Below, piece after piece: positions 34,680-47,226 of a stretch of 64,000 nt of DNA. The stretch spans positions 62,001 through 126,000 of the forward strand of contig QNQO01000551.1 of NCBI GenBank assembly GCA_003290165.1. The letters run 5' to 3'. Numbering within the stretch: the first letter of the stretch is position 1; every line of letters starts with the position of its first letter. Below the pieces are notes generated by a model. The model was not told where the DNA came from and did no database searches. It saw only the letters and a program-made list of their open reading frames with translations. The DNA is from Berberis thunbergii (Eukaryota > Streptophyta > Magnoliopsida > Ranunculales > Berberidaceae). Both the position numbers and the translations under genes were made by a program.

Positions 34680-35313
34680 CTAAATCTTGAATTTCAAATC
34701 AATGTGAGTGTTGGAAATAAAGTTGCACAAACAAGGAAAGTATGAATAGCAAACTACCCATTTTGTCAAGGACTGTTATAAATTTCTAGGCCAAAATATA
34801 GGGATTGCGATAAAAAAAAAAGTTCAGAGAAAAATAAAACGCATCAAAATGTCTTTAATGCATTTTTGTTTTCATATACTAATTTTTTTTTCTAAAGTGA
34901 TTTTATGGGTAGAGTTTAAAAAGGCTGAGATGGTGTGATAGAATAAAATAACAATAATCGAATTAACTGAACAATAATTGAAATAACAACGCTAAAATAA
35001 AGGGATATAATTAATAAATCAAAATATTCCTTCAATCAACTAACTAACAATGGATATTCTATGTCTTATTTATAAGTAACCTAACTTCTAAAACAAGAAA
35101 CAAATCGTGAACCTAATAGGAAACAATGTTGTAATTGTACTGTTAATAAATAGTGCACGCTGAATTGCTAATATATACAAATAATAGATAATTTTGATTC
35201 ATCAAACATTTAACTAATGACTTGCATTGGACATTTGCCTGAGCATGTTTTTCAAGCCAAGTACAATGGTTGGACCACAAGTAAGCACACAAAAGATATT
35301 TTCAAGAATAAGT
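34680..35313. other. AT-rich spacer
   Basis: No gene or element end recognised. Confidence 0.4.
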
Positions 35314-35458
35314 CTAGTCAGCCATGTTTGTTAGTATTTTTTGATTTTTTTTTTTGTGTTTTTACACTTTTTATCCATTTTCTTTAAAACACAACCACAA
35401 ATATTATCCATAGAAGGGTAGAAGCATAAAAAAAATGCTAGTAAACATGGCTGACTAG
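35314..35458. mobile_element. CTAGGGA-family MITE (copy 3)
   Basis: 145 bp; near-perfect 28-bp inverted termini starting CTAGTCAGCCATGTTTG. Internal CTTTAAAACACAACCACAAA and AGAAGGGTAGAAG are shared with copies 1 and 4. Confidence 0.75.
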
Positions 35459-35870
35459 AATTGTTGATTTTGAGCTTAAAAAAGTTTCCAACCACAAAAA
35501 TCTTATCTATTTGAATATCTATAATATTTCATCCTCGATGTCATTTAGTGATGCATATAAAGAAAAAAGCATTCAACCATTTGAAGGCTGATCGTGTGAT
35601 GAGGAAAATTTTCAAAATACTAGACATTGCATGTGCCTGTGACATTACGCATTACTCAGAATATGAAATTACTATATGTGTGCTTTTATTATTGCGCCCC
35701 TACTCGGACAAAGAAAATGCAATCACCCTTGGTTCCTTCCACAGTAAAGTACTTGAACAAACTATTTCAGACATACCTGAGAAACTCCCCACCAAATTAC
35801 TTGGATAACAAAAACTCTTATACACTCAAATCCATTTGCATTAAAAGCATATATTTAATGAAACTAGCAT

Positions 35871-36920
35871 CCAAGGATTGTGATTTCGCAAAATTATATG
35901 AAATTTTGCCAAAATTTTTATTTTTTTGAAATTACAAAAAAAAGTGAAAGAAAAAGTTACATTTTAAAAAAAAATTTCATTTTTGTAATTTTTGTGATTT
36001 GTTTTGTAAATTTCAGAAAAATACAAAAACAGCTGCTGAAAATTACATTTTTTCGAGGATATTTTCGAAAAATTTCGGGATTTTTTTTTGGTAAATTTTG
36101 AGTTTTTTTTTTAAATTATTTATTTGTTTTTTTAAATCACTCCCTAATTTCTTAATTATCACTTCTTCTACTTATATATTGATCTTTTAAACTATCCTTT
36201 AATTTTCTAATTATAGTTATTTTGGTTTCATTTAATGTGTTTAATACATGTATTTACTTGCATATTATTTTTTCACATATTTAATATACCCTTGAAATTC
36301 ATTATATATTTCGTGTATCCTCAAATTTTTATATATTTTTCTTTACACACCAAAATATTTCTTAAAATCTGGAAACTGAAATGAACTCGAAAAACGAAAT
36401 CACAATCCTTGGTTCGTTTTTTGAGTTCATTTCGGTTTCCTGATTTTAAGAAATATTTCGGTGTGCAAAGAAAAAAGTAAAATTTTTGAGGATAAATAAA
36501 ATATATAATGAATTTTGAGGGTATATTAAATATGTGAAAAAAATAATATGCAAGTAAATAAATGTATAAAATACATTAAATAAAACTAAATTGCTTATAA
36601 TTAGAAAATCAAGGGGTAGTTTAAATAATCAATATATAAGTAGAAGACGTGATAATTAGAAAATTAAGGAGTGGTTTAAAAATCAATAAATAATTAGAAA
36701 AAAAAACTCAAAATTTATTAAATTTTTTTCAAAAAAATGTAAATTTTAGTAGCTTATTTTGTATTTTTATGAACAAAATTTACGGAAAAAGCCTCAATTT
36801 TTTTTCAAAAATGTAAATTTTCTTTCGCCCTTTTTTTTTCGTTTCGTTTTTCTTTTCATAATTTCAAAAAAAAAAATTCGGTGAAATTTTGCATAATTTC
36901 ACGAAATCACAATCCTTGAG
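35871..36920. repeat. 1.05-kb near-palindromic foldback element
   Basis: The left arm 35871-36398 and right arm 36413-36920 are inverted copies, with a 14-base loop at 36399-36412. The motif CCAAGGATTGTGATTTCG occurs at the left end (35871-35888), at the loop as its inverse (36395-36412) and again inverted at the right end (36902-36917). The sequence is very AT-rich, and frames across it are artefacts. No convincing target duplication was found. Confidence 0.85.
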
Positions 36921-37105
36921 TACAACTATATAAAAGAGCATATGAGTGTTTGGTAATTTTTGTAAGGCATTAAATAGTTGGAGTGACTACTTACTAATCA
37001 CCATTTATAGATGTTCGGATATGTTAAAATCATGTTTGTAATGGAAAGCTAATGAAGAAATCTACGTACAACTATTTACTAATAACCATTTTTGAATGAG
37101 TAAGT

Positions 37106-37676
37106 CTAGGGAACCAAGTTTGGGAGCCACTTTTGGGTCAAGTTTTGGTTATTTTACATTTTTACCCTTATCTTTAAAACACAACTACAAACACCATCTA
37201 TAGAAGGGGTAGAAGTGTAAAAAACTAAAACTTGACCCAAAAGTAGGGCTGAACAAAAAATCAATCAAACCGATTAAATCGATCAAACCGATCAGAATTG
37301 AACCGATTGGTTCGGTTTAAATTCGAATCGGATCGGTTTCGATTTTAAAAAATTCAAAATTGAAGTGGTCAGTTCGGTTTTCGGTTTCTGTGTGATTTTA
37401 ACTGACCAAACCTAACTGATCGAATATATATAATAAATAATATATATTATACATAAATAATATAATATGTTTAAAATAGTCGGTCGGTTCGGTTTTATTT
37501 CGATTTTATTCGGTTCGGTTATGGTTTGCATAAATTAGAATCAGTTCGATTTCAGATCGGTTTTGTTAATGATCGATTTGGTTTCGGTTTGTAAATTTTA
37601 AAACCAACAAAAGTCGGTTCGGTTTTCAACCCTACCCAAAAGTGACCAAAAGTGACTCCCAAACTTGGCTCCCTAG
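37106..37676. mobile_element. CTAGGGA-family MITE (copy 4), interrupted
   Basis: Inverted ends CTAGGGAACCAAGTTTGGGA and TCCCAAACTTGGCTCCCTAG, with internal CTTTAAAACACAACTACAAA. Its right part is split by a hAT-type element at 37244-37634, so this copy is the older insertion. Confidence 0.8.
37244..37634. mobile_element. Non-autonomous hAT MITE nested in CTAGGGA MITE (391 bp)
   Basis: Ends TAGGGCTGAACAAAAAATC and GGTTTTCAACCCTA, with many TCGGTT/AACCGA subterminal repeats. A perfect 8-bp target duplication CCCAAAAG lies at 37236-37243 and 37635-37642. Confidence 0.88.
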
Positions 37677-38305
37677 AATTGTTGTTTTTGGATTTCAGGC
37701 ACGTGCGAACAACCTTATTAAAAGCCAAAAACGTGAAAAAAAACAGATTACAAAAGCAGGGAAACTTAGGGCTCCAAACGCAGGGAAAATTAGGGCTTAG
37801 GGTGCGAGGAAACCTCCTCCACCTCCGCCGTCGTCCTCCACGCAATCAACAGCCCTCATCAAAAACATCGATAGAGAGAAGGAAAGAGAGCAAATGATCG
37901 AAGTTTGCAATGCAATTCGCTGAAAAGATAGGGAAGAAGAATACTCTAAGCTACAAATCCAATCACCCCAATTTGCCGAAATCCAAATTTCTGTTTTCTC
38001 TGCACTCTCGAAATCTCAATCTTCCTCTTCAGCTATAAGTGAAAACAAGGAAGAGATGCAGACTCAACAGAAATAATGAGTTCAGTGTTGAAGACAGGTA
38101 CTTCATTGTAGTCGATATCTATAATATGCGCAGATACAAGTAATATGCGCAGATGCAAGGGAAAATGCTGCAATACTTTTTGGGTGGCCTTGACATAGGA
38201 TGATAATTACATGTGCTAGTTTAGTTGTCTTTTGTAATCGACAACTGTATTGATCATAACTACTATAATAAAATCATCAAACTTTTCGCAATTATCAAAC
38301 TCTAA
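37677..38305 (+). other. Possible exon remnant, unassigned
   Basis: Between 37800 and 38070 the plus strand reads like plant coding sequence (Pro-rich, then NIDREKEREQMIEVCNAIR, a stop, then a Ser/Gln-rich tail). A stop and the lack of a recognisable domain leave it as a likely pseudo-exon. Confidence 0.35.
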
Positions 38306-38308
38306 TAA

Positions 38309-38625
38309 GGGTGTGTTTGGTTGCATCGAACCCTATGCTATGAGAATCCATGAGGAGACCCCTACATTTTAGGCTAAATTGATATATCACTCCACATCTA
38401 CCATTTGATTTTGTGATCAATGGTGGGAATGGAAGTCCCATGAACATGGAAATCCCACTCCTTGATCCCCCAAGGCAAGTAATTCTCATGTTCATGGGAC
38501 TTCCATTCCCGTCAATGATCACAAACCAAATGGTGGATGTGGAGTGATACATCAATTTAGCCTAAAATGTAGGGGTCTCCTCATGGATTCCCATGGCATA
38601 GGATCCCATGCAACCAAACACACCC
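38309..38625. mobile_element. Tourist-like (PIF/Harbinger) MITE (317 bp)
   Basis: Inverted termini GGGTGTGTTTGGTTGCAT and ATGCAACCAAACACACCC, perfect over 18 bp, with a TAA target duplication (38306-38308 and 38626-38628). The arms pair over most of the length. Termini and 3-bp duplication are diagnostic of Tourist MITEs. Confidence 0.92.
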
Positions 38626-38698
38626 TAAGATTTTTACTTCATGCTTTAGAATTCCAAAGAATTGAACGTATCATCAGTTGTATGATAAAGACCATATG

Positions 38699-41600
38699 CA
38701 TGGGCGAACCTATTCACGGACCAGGGGGCAGCTGCTCCCCCCCCCCCCCCCCCCCCCCCTTAACTTTTAAAAATTTTTAAAAAAAAATTGGTTCATATTT
38801 TAAAAAAAGAGTTGACTATTAGGGCTAAGGGAAGTTCCCCTTCTCTGTTCTCTCAAGTCTCACACACAGCCGCAAAGAGGACATGGAAGTTTCCCTTTTC
38901 TCACACAGTCACGCACAGGCAGCACAGCTGCACATGTTCCTCTTCTCTCATGCAGTCACGCGCAAGGTCTTCTCTCGCGCGACCCTGTTCGGTTGTTCCT
39001 ATTTTCTCAGTGGCCCTGTTCAGTTTCTTTTCTTTCACCACGCGTTGTTCGATTGTTCCTCTTCAGATGATCAAATCTGATTATTGACTCTGCTGCGTAG
39101 CAGCGTAGGCGGAGAAATTCTATTTTCTGCCAGAACTCAGGGCTCTTGTTTGGTGAGAAAATTTCCTGTCTTTTTGGTTAATTTGGTGTTTAGATCCTCT
39201 TTGTTTCTTTTGTTTTGTTTTTGGTATTTTTGTATATTTATAATTGTTAGTTAAAAAAAGAAATAAAGATACTTTGAACTACAGAACTAGTCTTAGTATG
39301 AAAATTGTCAAATGTTAAATACCTATCTTGTACCAAGGTCCGTTTGTAAAAGTATGTGTAATTTATGGGGTTAAAATTTTTCATTTTGAAGTAGAATACC
39401 GGTCTGGACTGGTCTCAAATGAATTTCTCATCGCAGTTTGATCAGTTCTATTCCCAGATCTGACAATGTGAATTCTTATGTTTTAGGCCAGGCTGAAAAC
39501 CTCATTAGTTTCTTATGATGTCCAAGTTTAATGAATTTGCTTGATCAAAACATAAAAGGCCAAGAGTGAATGAAAATTTGGATACACAAGGAGTTAATAA
39601 ATAGAAGGGAGAAAATTCTGTTGCAAAAACTTGTCTGAAAAGATTTTATGTTGCCCATATGAAGATTTGCAAAGCAAAAGTGGCTTAAAGCCTTAAAGTT
39701 ATGTTAATTAAAGTATTGTGAAGATTGTATAAAAAAAATTTGATTGGATATGCTTGTCTTTTGTCACAATTAAACTATTAAAGCATGGTAGAGTGTTAAA
39801 CAACATTGGTTGTTTTTTTTAAAAGTATCTTTAATTGGATATGTTTTTGAAGGGATTAATGTTTAACTCAGTTTTCGTCGTTACTTTATATACAGATTGC
39901 AAATCACGTGACTAAAGAAGAGCTAGGGAGGAGGACTACTTGGATTTTGCTTCACACTCTTGCAACTCAAGTACATTAACATTTTATTCATGAAAATTAA
40001 TCTTAAATCTTGTAAATTAGATGTTTTCATAAATATTGTTAGAGCTTGTATGTTTTTCCATGATAACAATGCTTGAAAGTAAATATTATATATTTATTTA
40101 CTTAATTAATATTTTATTTACTTATTTAATATATTATTTATTTTTTTCAGCTATGGACAAGTTTTTGAAAAGAAAGTCTGTGTCAGAGTTACCATCCCCT
40201 AGCTTCCAAAATAATGAGGCTGGTCAGTTAGATCCAATCTCAAAGCCAATTCACGTGGATTATGATATGTCAAATCTTCCAACAGATCCCGGATCAAGAC
40301 CTCGAATTTCAGACTATCATCCTAATGATCAGGACATAATTAGAAGAACATATTTACAAAGGGGTCCATGTCAGCCTAAGAATCACAAATTTCCACAAAA
40401 GAAAATGGGAGGTGGGATGAGACGTTTTAATGTAGCTTGGTTTGACCAACATAAAGATTGGTTGGAGTATAGCATAGAGAAATATGCTGCATTTTGTTTA
40501 CATTGTAATCTCTTCAAACTGAATTTCGGGGATCAAAGTGGTGGCAACACTTTTTCAGTGGAAGGGTTCAATAATTGGAAGAAACCGGATAAATTACAAG
40601 GTCATTTGGGAAAGACTCATTATGAAGCTTATACAATGAGTCAAAATTTGATGAAGCAAAAACAACATATCCAAACATTTTTCGTTAAGTAATCAGACCA
40701 AGCTAAACTTGAGTATTGGACCGGTTTAAATGCTTCAATTGACTGTATTCAATTTCTTTTGCATTAAGGATTGGCTTTTCGTGGTCATGATGAATCTAAA
40801 GACTCAAAGAATAGAGGAAACTTTCTTGAATTTTTGGAGTATACAACTAATCACAATGAAGACATAAAGAAAGTTGTTTTAAAATATGCTCCTGAAAATC
40901 ACAAATTGATTTCAGCTAAAGTTCAGAAAGACATTACAAAAGCGGTTGCAATTAAGACTTCCGACGTTATTCTTGAAGATATTGGTGACGCATTATTTAC
41001 AGTTTTGGTTGACGAATCTCGTGATTTTTCATTCAAAGAGCAAATGGCAGTTGTTTTACACTTTGTGGACAAAAAGGGGTGTGTTATTGAACGATTCTTA
41101 GGTATAACTCATGTTTCTAATACAACTGCAATTTCACTGAAGAAGGCACTAGGAAAAATTCTTTCCAAATATAATTTGAGCATAACAAGGTTGCGTGGAC
41201 AAGGTTACGATGGGGCCAGTAATATGCAAGGTGAGTTCAACGGACTTAAAGCACTGATTATGAAAGAAAATCAGTCTGCATTTTATGTCCATTGTTTTGC
41301 GCATCAACTTCAACTGACACTGGTACATGTCGCAAAAAACCATCCTCGGATCGCATTATTTTTTAACTTAATTTCTACAGCAGTGATTATTGTTGGGGTT
41401 TCATGCAAACGCAAAGATATTCTTCGAGATAAACAAACTATTAACCTTATTGAAAAACTCAATAGTGGTGAACTTTCAACTGGTAAAGGGTTAAACCAAG
41501 AGACTACTCTCACACGAGCCGATGATACTCGATGGGGTTCTAATTATACTACGATAATAAGGTTGATTCTTATGTTTTCTTCGGTGATAGATGTACTTGA

Positions 41601-42868
41601 AATTGTAGTTGGAGATGACACCAGTTTAGAACAAAGGGGTGAAGCTTATGCTTTACTAGAATCAATGCAATGTTTTGATTTTATCCTGATTTTACATATG
41701 ATGAAGGATGTATTAGGAATTACCAATGAATTATCAAAATCATTGCAAAAAAAAAATCAAGACATTGTGAATGCCATCAATCTCGTTGAAATATCTAAGC
41801 AAAGGTTCCAAATGATGAGAGAAAATGAATGGGATTCACTCATTGCTGATGTAACTTCATTTTGTTGGAAACATAATATCACCGTTTCTCGAATGGATGA
41901 TGACTTTATACCTCAGGGGCGATCATGGCGTAGACAAGAAGTAGTTACAACTCTCCATCACTATCGAGCTGAATTATTTTATACGTGCATAGATATGCAG
42001 CTTCAAGAGCTCAATAATCGTTTTGACGAGGTGAATACAGAGTTACTTTTGTGAATGACATGCTTAAGTCCAAACAATTCATTTTCAACATTTGACCACT
42101 AGAAGTTGATCCGTCTTGCTCAATTTTATCCAATGGATTTCTCAGATTTTGATTTGATGGTGCTTCAAGATCAATTGAAAACTTATATTATGGATGTGCG
42201 ATCAAATAGTGAATTTTCAAATATAACCGGTATAGGTGGTCTTGCTAAGAAGATGGTTGAAACAAAAAAGGATGTCCTATATCCTATGGTTTATTTACTC
42301 ATCACATTATCATTGATTCTACCTGTTGCCACTGCTACAGTTGAAAATGCATTTTCAGCTATGCATATTGTGAAGAGTCGCTTAAGGAATCAAATGGGAG
42401 ATGATTGGATGAATGATTGTTTGGTGACATACATTGAAAAGGATGTTTTGGATAGCATTGAAAATGAAGCCATCATGCAACAATTTCAGAACATGAGATC
42501 GCGATATGTAGATTTGTAAAAATGTGGTTAAATGATATGGTTAGAAAGAAATAGTAGGTGTTTTGAAGGGTCCTTATAAGGACATTCCTTTATATATAAT
42601 ACTTTTTGTACGTATGAGTTGCATAGTTAAAATTTATAGATAATATTTTTTTTGTAAATTGGCGAGGTGAATTCCTCTCACCTCTCCCATCTTTTGTGAG
42701 TAATACAATATCTTATTTTATGGCTTAACATAAAAAAGTAAATAGTAGTATTTAAATTTGTCACTTAATTTTTTTTTTGGAAAATGGTTATTTTAGTAAA
42801 TTATTATTATTGACAAATATTACTTTGTCATTTCACCCCCCTAGAGTGAAATCCTGGGTCCGCCCCTG
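38699..42868 (+). mobile_element. hAT transposon, 4.17 kb, inactive
   Basis: A perfect 8-bp target duplication ACCATATG lies at 38691-38698 and 42869-42876. Ends are CATGGGCGAACCTA and the inverse CAGGGGCGGACCCA. A run of 23 C lies at 38737-38759 just inside the left end. Contains a hAT transposase pseudogene of the TTF-zinc-finger/DUF4371 class. Confidence 0.9.
40153..42519 (+). pseudogene. hAT transposase (TTF zinc finger, DUF4371), four stops
   Basis: One continuous reading frame from the ATG at 40153 to the TAA/TAG-type end at 42519. It is interrupted only by in-frame stops at 40690-40692 (TAA), 40765-40767 (TAA), 42052-42054 (TGA) and 42100-42102 (TAG). There are no frameshifts. An N-terminal TTF-type zinc finger is visible around 40370-40520 (FCLHCNLFK, FNVAWFDQHKDWLEYS). 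The DUF4371/RNase H-like core follows (LVDESRDFSFKEQMAVVLHF near 41005; RGQGYDGASNMQGEFNGLKA near 41195; CFAHQLQLTLV). The C-terminal hAT dimerisation region is near 42330 (LILPVATATVENAFSAMH, then KSRLRNQMGDDWMNDCLV). TTTTTTTCAG just before the ATG looks like an intron acceptor. About 789 codons. Confidence 0.88.
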
Positions 42869-42876
42869 ACCATATG

Positions 42877-43142
42877 TATAGGTGTACAAACACAAAAATG
42901 GAGATAGATAAGCACACAGATACTATGAGAGTTGTATTTATCACTCTTGTCAAAAGAAAGACATGAATTATTCTATAGGGCCTGGGTCTGCAGCTTGGTT
43001 TGCTGCCTGAGAGTGAAAATACAATTTTGCCCTCCAGTAAACCCAAGCTGTTTAGAATTTGGGGTAACCATGTGACACCAACATCAGCCTTACTTACCAA
43101 AGAAGGGGCAAAACACCCATCATCAGTGCATGTGCATGTGCA
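42877..43142. other. Spacer with MITE-like remnant
   Basis: 42978-43060 contains GGGCCTGGGTCTGCAGC...AAACCCAAGCTGTTTAG, weakly like the CTAGGGA-family ends. A short GTGCAT repeat lies at 43128-43146. Confidence 0.35.
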
Positions 43143-43928
43143 TGTGCCCACGCTGGATTGGTTGAAGAAGGGCGGTATTACTTTCATATTATAAGAAAGA
43201 AGCTCATGGAATAGAGCCCAAGATGGAGCATTACGGTTGCATGGTTGATTTGCTTGGTCGATCGGGCTTGCTAATGGAAGCAAGGAAGCTCATAGATGAC
43301 ATGCCCATGAGTCCTGATGCAGGCGTCTTGGGTGCACTTGTTGGAGCCTGCAAAATCCATGGAGATATTGAGCTAGGAGAAGAACTAGGAAAACACGTTA
43401 TTGAGTTAGAGCCTCATAATAGTGGGTGATACGTTCTTTTGGCTAATTTATATGTTAGTGTCGGTAGATGGGATGATGTTGCTAATGTGAGGAAATTGAT
43501 GAATGATCGTGGAGTGAAGAAGGTGTCAGGTTTTTCAGTGATCGAGTTTGATGGTGTTGTTAGCGAGTTCATTGCTGCAGGCAGGGCTCGTCCACAGGCT
43601 AAGGAGATATATGCTAAGGTGGATGAAATGCTGGACTGCATAAGATCAGTAGGCTATACACCAGTTACGGATGGAGTAGTACTGTTGAAGAAGAGGAGAA
43701 GGAGAACCTTTTGTGCTACCATAGCGAAAAGCTTGCTATTGCCTTTGGGCTGTTGAAAACCAAACCAGGAGCAGTAATTCGAATCTCAAAGAATTTGAGG
43801 GTGTGTAAAGATTGTCATGAGGCAAGTAAGATCATCCAAAGGTTTTCAATCGCGAGATCATAGTAAGGGATAGGAATCGGTTCCACCATTTCAGTAAGGG
43901 AGGATGCTCTTGCAATGATTATTGGTGA
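43143..43928 (+). pseudogene. PPR protein C-terminus (PLS type, E and DYW), truncated
   Basis: C-terminal third of a pentatricopeptide-repeat protein, a family that binds organellar RNA and, with a DYW domain, edits C to U. It begins mid-repeat (HAGLVEEG-like) and continues through MEHYGCMVDLLGRSGLLMEA, LLANLYVSVGRWDDVANVRK, an E/E+ region and the DYW domain ([20 protein letters not shown] and CKDCHEASK in shifted frames). It ends with CNDYW at 43926. Breaks: TGA near 43427-43429 (NSG then stop), a frameshift near 43690 and another near 43840. No start region is present, so it is a 5'-truncated pseudogene. Confidence 0.88.
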
Positions 43929-44708
43929 TAGTTTGTTGTACCGCTGTGATTTACATTATCATTTGTACATCTGTGCATTGCTTGTAAGCTAAACAATTTT
44001 GCGATCACGAGTTTTATTCCTTCCATAATCATACTGTAACTCTTCCAACTGAATCTAAAGTTTCTCTGTCCTACAATTGCCTAAGTTTTTGCACTTTCAG
44101 CCCCGTTGCTGAGACACTTCCAGCTAGTAGAAACAACTGACCAAATTTTAGCAACTCAGATTGTGCTCTTTTGGTACAGTGAGAAAGACATCTTTCAAAT
44201 CTGTGTACAAATGCAAAAATTAATCTAGACGATAGCATTCATATAATAACTGATAAGAAAAGAATTAACAACTGAAGGAAAGGAATTCTGCAAAATAACA
44301 TTCATGAAACGTACATCAACTTGTTTTCCTTCTTACTCAAGTGAACAAATACTCAAAGCAAAGAGAAAAAGATATCTTTGAGTGAACAAACACTCGAAGA
44401 GAAATTAAACTGACGAAAATCGTAGAAAAAAAGCAAACTAGTAACAGATAACCATCTTCGAAATCGGATAAATTTGATTTGAAATTCACCAGCTCCTTAG
44501 AATAGCATTATCAGCATAGAGTCACAGACTTTGTCGATACTAAGGAACCTGACTCAACAGTCTTCTGCAATAGGCGTCAACAACCAAGAGTGTTACTCTG
44601 ACCTTGCTCACTATGAAATCCCATTAAACGGTGTTGTACATGATACCGACTACAATGAAGTATAAACGATTCATATTTGCTATAAAAAAGGATTTTCACT
44701 TAGAGAAC
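43929..44708. other. Intergenic spacer
   Basis: No gene recognised downstream of the PPR fragment. Confidence 0.4.
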
Positions 44709-44862
44709 TTAGCTAGGGAATCATGATTTTGCAATCTGGGTGATGTGTCAAGATCTGGAAAGTTGTACATGTATCTTAAGAAATACATCATCCCTCCAGA
44801 TCTTGACATGTCACCTAGTTGCAAAAACTGGTTGCTAAATCATGTTTCCCAAGTATTTTTCT
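44709..44862. mobile_element. Inverted-repeat MITE
   Basis: Hairpin: TAGGGAATCATGATTT pairs with AAATCATGTTTCCC, and ATGTGTCAAGATCTGGA with TCCAGATCTTGACATGT. Loop near 44775. Confidence 0.65.
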
Positions 44863-45276
44863 CGAATTTAAATACTCTAAAATATACAATCCCAAGTTGA
44901 TTCCATTCCCCACTTTTAACTTTAAAATTGACATAGAAATGGTCAAATGCGATGAAGAAACTTTAATCTCCTTTTAAGTGTTTGAAGCTCTTATAGTTGG
45001 TTATGACAAGATACAAATTAAATTGGTTAACATTGGCGTTAATATCATGTGGAAATTAAATCACCACAACTTTAACCATCCGATCCTCCTATTATTGTCG
45101 TGAAGTTTAAAAGTTGTTCATGTACTACTTTTGGGCTTGAGCCCAATTTAACTAGTTTATGGAGTCCATCTTGAAATAAGTATCCGAGAATATCAGCATA
45201 TTGATGATGGGTCGGAATGTCAGTTGAGCCTAGCGTCTTTAGCCGCACCGAAAAGATTGAGTCAATGGAATTGAAT
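44863..45276. other. Intergenic spacer
   Basis: Nothing recognised until the end of the CHX pseudogene. Confidence 0.4.
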
Positions 45277-47226
45277 TTAATTCTTAATGTTGTCAGATGT
45301 TATATCTCTTGATGTACAGGACACGGCCAACACTGATACGTTGCTCTTGAAGTCAGCTGAAGTGAACCTGAGAATCCGAGTTTTGGGTACTCATTCCATT
45401 ATGTGAGTCCTGACAATAGGGTCGAGTAAGCGTCTTGGCGCCTTCCACAAGTACAAGGTTGTATGCATTCTCAATGGATTGGATCACATTTACTACGCCT
45501 TTTCTAAACGTCGAGGGAATGGGCGAGGGTAAGAGAGCGAGGGAAGGGTGTAATCACCCATCCCCTCAAGATGCATGCCATCGCTAATCTTGTAGGACTC
45601 CATTCCTTCGACGTTAAGAAGGGCTTCATTTACTATATTATGCCAACAATATCTTGTATTAGCTCTTCTTTGTACTGATTGCGTTCAGTGCCCACATAAT
45701 AATGTCTATACTCGTCGATTAAGGTGTTATCTAGCTCCATCTCATTAAAATCAGTTGTCATGCTATCAGTGGGAATAATTCGATTGACACACAAGCAAAC
45801 ATTGGAATGTCTAGCCATGCGCATTGCATAACACAAAGTTTCTCGATCATCTTCACCTCCTAAAAAGATAACACCAATATTGTAAGTTGACATCCAATCA
45901 GATACAACATTTGTGCCACGGTTCAATCTTCCACGGTCGATAAGCATCCCTACTGTTCATGGTGCATTATTAAGCACCTTTTTATTGACATTTATGCACT
46001 TGGACGACTCTGAAGTTCCTTCGACATCCCATTGTTTGTGAAAAGGGAGAATTACCAAAGAAGTTCTCTAAAATGCCATTCTGCATATTAATTTCATCAT
46101 GTGCTGACACAAATGGTGTGATTGCTGTGAAAGGTTGGACACTAACAACCCCATTATTTTGTTTCTCGTATATTCTGAAGCTATTGATGATGTGATCTGA
46201 AGAACAGGGCTTACCAAACAAATTTTTATTGGGTTTACAGGTGATGAGGAGTGGGCTAGAACGACCAACAAGCTCAACAAGATGTAGAAGATAGATGGCC
46301 ATAGGACCTTCTCTATTAGGATTGGATGCATCAAGAAGGTCGATTGTGGTAGGCACAGATGATTGGTCGTAAACACAAACCACTACTCGAAATTCATCAT
46401 CGGTTTTGGCATTCTGGATTGTACGTTTCTTGTTGGCAAAGTAACTCGTCGATGGATTATATAGCCAATATACTAGAGGTGAGATAATCGCTGTTAGAAT
46501 CAGGGAGTTTACTACCAGCCATGTAAAGCATGTGTTGGTAGTGTACTGCAGTTATCAAATACACCGTGAGAGGACAATACGAGGGCAAGCACAAAAGCAT
46601 CTTTAATGAGTATTTGGTGAAAAAGGCAAGGAAGTACCTATGAGCTTCCCAAGCATTCCAAGTGAAGTAAAGAAGCCAACCCATCCCATGGCATTGCCAG
46701 CAAAATGAATATTCGTTTTCGGACCAACGTAAAAAAAAAAAAAGATTGGCAAGAATAATCCTGAAATTACTGAACCTAATTTATCTTCTAAAGCTGACCT
46801 AACTGGCGGACCCTCGGGTATAGACAATCCCAATATAATTGGTCCGAAAAACCAATGTTGGCCAAACCATTCCCCCATCAACCCAGTTGCCAAGACCATA
46901 AGAAATATGGCGAATAAGTGCATTTCCTCGATAGTTTCACCTCGCGGAGTCTGTTTGATAATTCAAAGTACCAACCTCCGAAATACGGTTGTTATTAATA
47001 AGATTTTGACAAACATAGAAAACACGAAACCAACCCATTCATCCGCATCTAGTTCAGTGTTTTGTTTAACGGCAATGACAATTGTCAAAATGACACAACT
47101 AAATAAGCCACTTATTGTCAATACAGAACTAGCTAAGTATCCCACCTCTGTGTTAAGGATCTTAAGGTCGGCCAAGAAACAACTTACTACGTGAATGGAA
47201 GTTGAAGACTCTAATGTTGCAATCAA
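45277..47226 (-). pseudogene. CHX: Cation/H+ antiporter (CHX) pseudogene
   Basis: Minus-strand remains of a plant CHX antiporter (CPA2 family), normally about 800 residues with an Na+/H+-exchanger membrane domain and a cytosolic tail. Membrane-domain parts are at 47226-46963 (ELDADEWVGF) and 46923-46603 (GPIILGLSIPEGPPVRSALE, LFLPIFFFFYVGPKT). The linker is near 46440 (NKKRTIQNAK). Tail parts are at 46383-45982 (AIYLLHLVELVGRSSPLLI) and 45947-45633 (NIGVIFLGGEDDRETLCYAM). A last segment near 45460 (SIENAYNLVLV) leads to a stop at 45277. The first transmembrane segments are missing, and each segment is separated by a frameshift or stop. Confidence 0.88.

Noticed and set aside
35548..36101. Overlapping frames of 73-100 codons
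   Set aside because: Mostly inside the AT-rich palindrome arm; the first frame has no recognisable family.
38544..39087. Plus-strand frames near the Tourist MITE and hAT left end
   Set aside because: They span element termini and a poly-C run; no conserved protein.
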